NCBI GenBank assembly: GCA_017552985.1
Contig: JAFZNO010000089.1
Location: 1 to 49,847, forward strand
DNA length: 49,847 bases
Reading direction: 5' to 3'
Source: Lachnospiraceae bacterium
GTDB taxonomy: Bacteria > Bacillota > Clostridia > Lachnospirales > Lachnospiraceae
Of the stretch, positions 48,730 to 49,847 are shown one piece after another. The number at the start of each line of letters is the position of its first letter. The first letter of the stretch is position 1. Made by a program: the position numbers and the translations under genes. The notes under the pieces are model-generated. The model ran no database searches and was not told the DNA's origin. It was given only the letters and a program-made list of their open reading frames with translations.

Positions 48730-49557
48730 ATGAAGGTGAAAGAAACGGGCGCACAGATCAAGAAGATTGGCGGGATTGTCTTGGCAGTTGGCGTGATAAT
48801 GTCTATCATCGGATTTCGCGAGGGAGTCGCTTCCATGAGAACTCCGGTGGATCTGTATGAGGTCAGCGTGTCGGAGATTGGAACGTTTGACATGGTAACT
48901 GCAGACATCTATGCGGTATTTGGAACTTTTGCAACGAAGACGACGTCAGAGAACGGAACGAAGACTGCTGAGGAATCATATTATTTGATCCCTGCTTATG
49001 AAGGAGATGAGGTTAGGTATATTGGCGTAAAGGTTCTGGAAAAGGATTATGCAACCTTTGATGCCATTTGCGATGACACCTGGGATTTTGAAGAAGGTTA
49101 TCTGATGGAACTGACAAAGCATGCCGAAAAGACGGGATGCCTTAAGAAGATGAACAAGAAGATGCTGGATTTATATTATGATTCGCTCCGAAAAGCCGAG
49201 TGGTTTGAGTCGGATGAGGAAATGAAGACCTATGCGCTTCCGTATTACATTGATTCCCTTGCAAATCCTTCGTCCATGAAGTCGATCCTTTTTGTCGGCG
49301 TTTTTCTCATCGTTGTTGGCGGAATTCTGTTCCCCCTCGGATGGAAAAAGCAGAATGCGGAGGAGAAGAAGGCTGCTGAGCAGTCTTACGTCTACATCAA
49401 TGGCGTCAGCTATGCAAAAGCAACGCTGGCCCACGTAAACCAGTGCATCCAGGGACAGGAGAAGATGTTTGCAGTGCAGGAGCTTGCCCAAATCACGGGA
49501 ATGAGCATGGAAGAGGCAAGCGTGATCGTTGAAAATTGGAGACAGTATTACTATTAA
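48730..49557 (+). CDS. Hypothetical protein with two TM helices
   Basis: A 275-aa protein with a TM helix at about residues 13-30 (IGGIVLAVGVIMSIIGF), a large outside domain (about 35-175), a second TM helix (about 180-200, ILFVGVFLIVVGGILFPLGW) and a cytoplasmic tail of 70 residues that ends in a small helical domain (AVQELAQITGMSMEEASVIVENW). The layout resembles uncharacterised Lachnospiraceae membrane proteins. No function is known. AAAGGAG 10 nt before ATG 48730 is preferred over TTG 48724. Confidence 0.82.
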   Translation: MKVKETGAQIKKIGGIVLAVGVIMSIIGFREGVASMRTPVDLYEVSVSEIGTFDMVTADIYAVFGTFATKTTSENGTKTAEESYYLIPAYEGDEVRYIGVKVLEKDYATFDAICDDTWDFEEGYLMELTKHAEKTGCLKKMNKKMLDLYYDSLRKAEWFESDEEMKTYALPYYIDSLANPSSMKSILFVGVFLIVVGGILFPLGWKKQNAEEKKAAEQSYVYINGVSYAKATLAHVNQCIQGQEKMFAVQELAQITGMSMEEASVIVENWRQYYY

Positions 49558-49573
49558 AAACTGCGCTAAGACA

Positions 49574-49603
49574 TTGACAAAGTAAGGCGGAACGTGATAT
49601 TAT
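49574..49603 (+). promoter_or_regulatory. Strong promoter, first of a tandem pair
   Basis: TTGACA (49574-49579) with TATTAT (49598-49603) and an 18-nt spacer. Lies 99 nt upstream of a second strong promoter. Confidence 0.7.
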
Positions 49604-49673
49604 ATAATTCCACCGCCCAAAATGGCAGTGAAAAAAAGATTTTGATTTCTTCAAAAAAATCTTTAAAAACATG

Positions 49674-49702
49674 TTGACAAGTGATTGCGACCGTGTTATT
49701 AT
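49674..49702 (+). promoter_or_regulatory. Strong promoter, second of a tandem pair
   Basis: TTGACA (49674-49679) with TATTAT (49697-49702) and a 17-nt spacer, preceded by an A/T-rich UP-element-like tract (49650-49670). Tandem promoters of this kind usually drive rRNA operons. Confidence 0.8.
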
Positions 49703-49708
49703 AACAAA

Positions 49709-49847
49709 GCTGTCGCCAAGAACTTGACAGCAAACGCACCTTGATAAGTAAACAACAATGCAACCCTGAAAATTCCAGAGAAAAGGCTCTTAGGCAGCCT
49801 GATCTCCGAGATTTCAGAGAACAAATACCTAAACAAAACAGTAAAAG
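49709..49847 (+). other. Leader of a probable stable-RNA operon
   Basis: Beyond the promoters there is no open reading frame. A GCTGTC/GACAGC hairpin (49709-49731) is followed by unstructured A-rich sequence to the window end. The look is that of an rrn leader whose 16S gene starts outside the window. No 16S sequence is visible here. Confidence 0.45.

Overview
The window looks like chromosome of an endospore-forming Clostridia species, most likely a Lachnospiraceae member. The evidence is a dipicolinate synthase pair (dpaA-dpaB), strong AGGAGG-type ribosome sites, consensus TTGACA/TATAAT promoters, and similarity of most proteins to that family. Base composition is uneven. The flanks are moderately GC-rich housekeeping and surface-sugar DNA, while roughly 3.1-18 kb is clearly AT-richer and reads as imported DNA.

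Layout. (1) 0.65-3.0 kb: manC and manA for GDP-mannose. (2) 3.1-20.9 kb: an accessory island dominated by apparent defence genes. It holds two PD-(D/E)XK-like proteins, a TIR-like protein, an unknown two-gene cassette, an AlbA_2 protein, two HEPN RNase-like proteins (one ApeA-like), a PHP-SMC ATPase, a phosphoribosyltransferase plus DprA-like pair, and an ATPase. It is littered with mobile-element debris: an IS66 transposase tail, an IS21-type istB fragment and a 24-bp-period repeat array. 3' remnants of ordinary genes are duplicated at module borders: rfbA tails at 8.3-9.1 and 16.1-16.4 kb, and a NUDIX-like tail at 3.0 and 22.2 kb. (3) 20.9-31.3 kb: cell-surface sugar genes, namely LicD, a cytidylyltransferase, a galacturonokinase-like GHMP kinase, a nucleotidyltransferase, an XRE-UDP-glucose dehydrogenase fusion, a UDP-glucuronate 4-epimerase and a polytopic GT-C-like membrane protein. 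Together they give a salvage and a de novo route that could both end at UDP-galacturonate. (4) 31.3-49.5 kb: housekeeping and family-specific genes. These are a ThuA-isomerase fusion, an SseB-like protein, the minus-strand dpaA-dpaB-asnB operon, rhomboid, HIT, class I fumarase (two subunits), PlsC, tRNA-Ser(GCT), and three membrane proteins that combine a zinc ribbon, a low-complexity linker, one TM helix and an outside domain. (5) 49.56-49.85 kb: tandem strong promoters and a structured leader that look like the start of a stable-RNA operon lying beyond the window.

The points most worth follow-up are: the DNA-binding UDP-glucose dehydrogenase with two matching 17-bp operators around its own promoter; a small structured RNA with a perfect promoter in front of the AlbA/HEPN/PHP-SMC block; the zinc-ribbon/NPLG-repeat membrane protein family; the tandem nested hairpins at 47.9-48.06 kb; and the gene-tail duplications that border the island modules. 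All family assignments were made by eye from motifs, with no database search.
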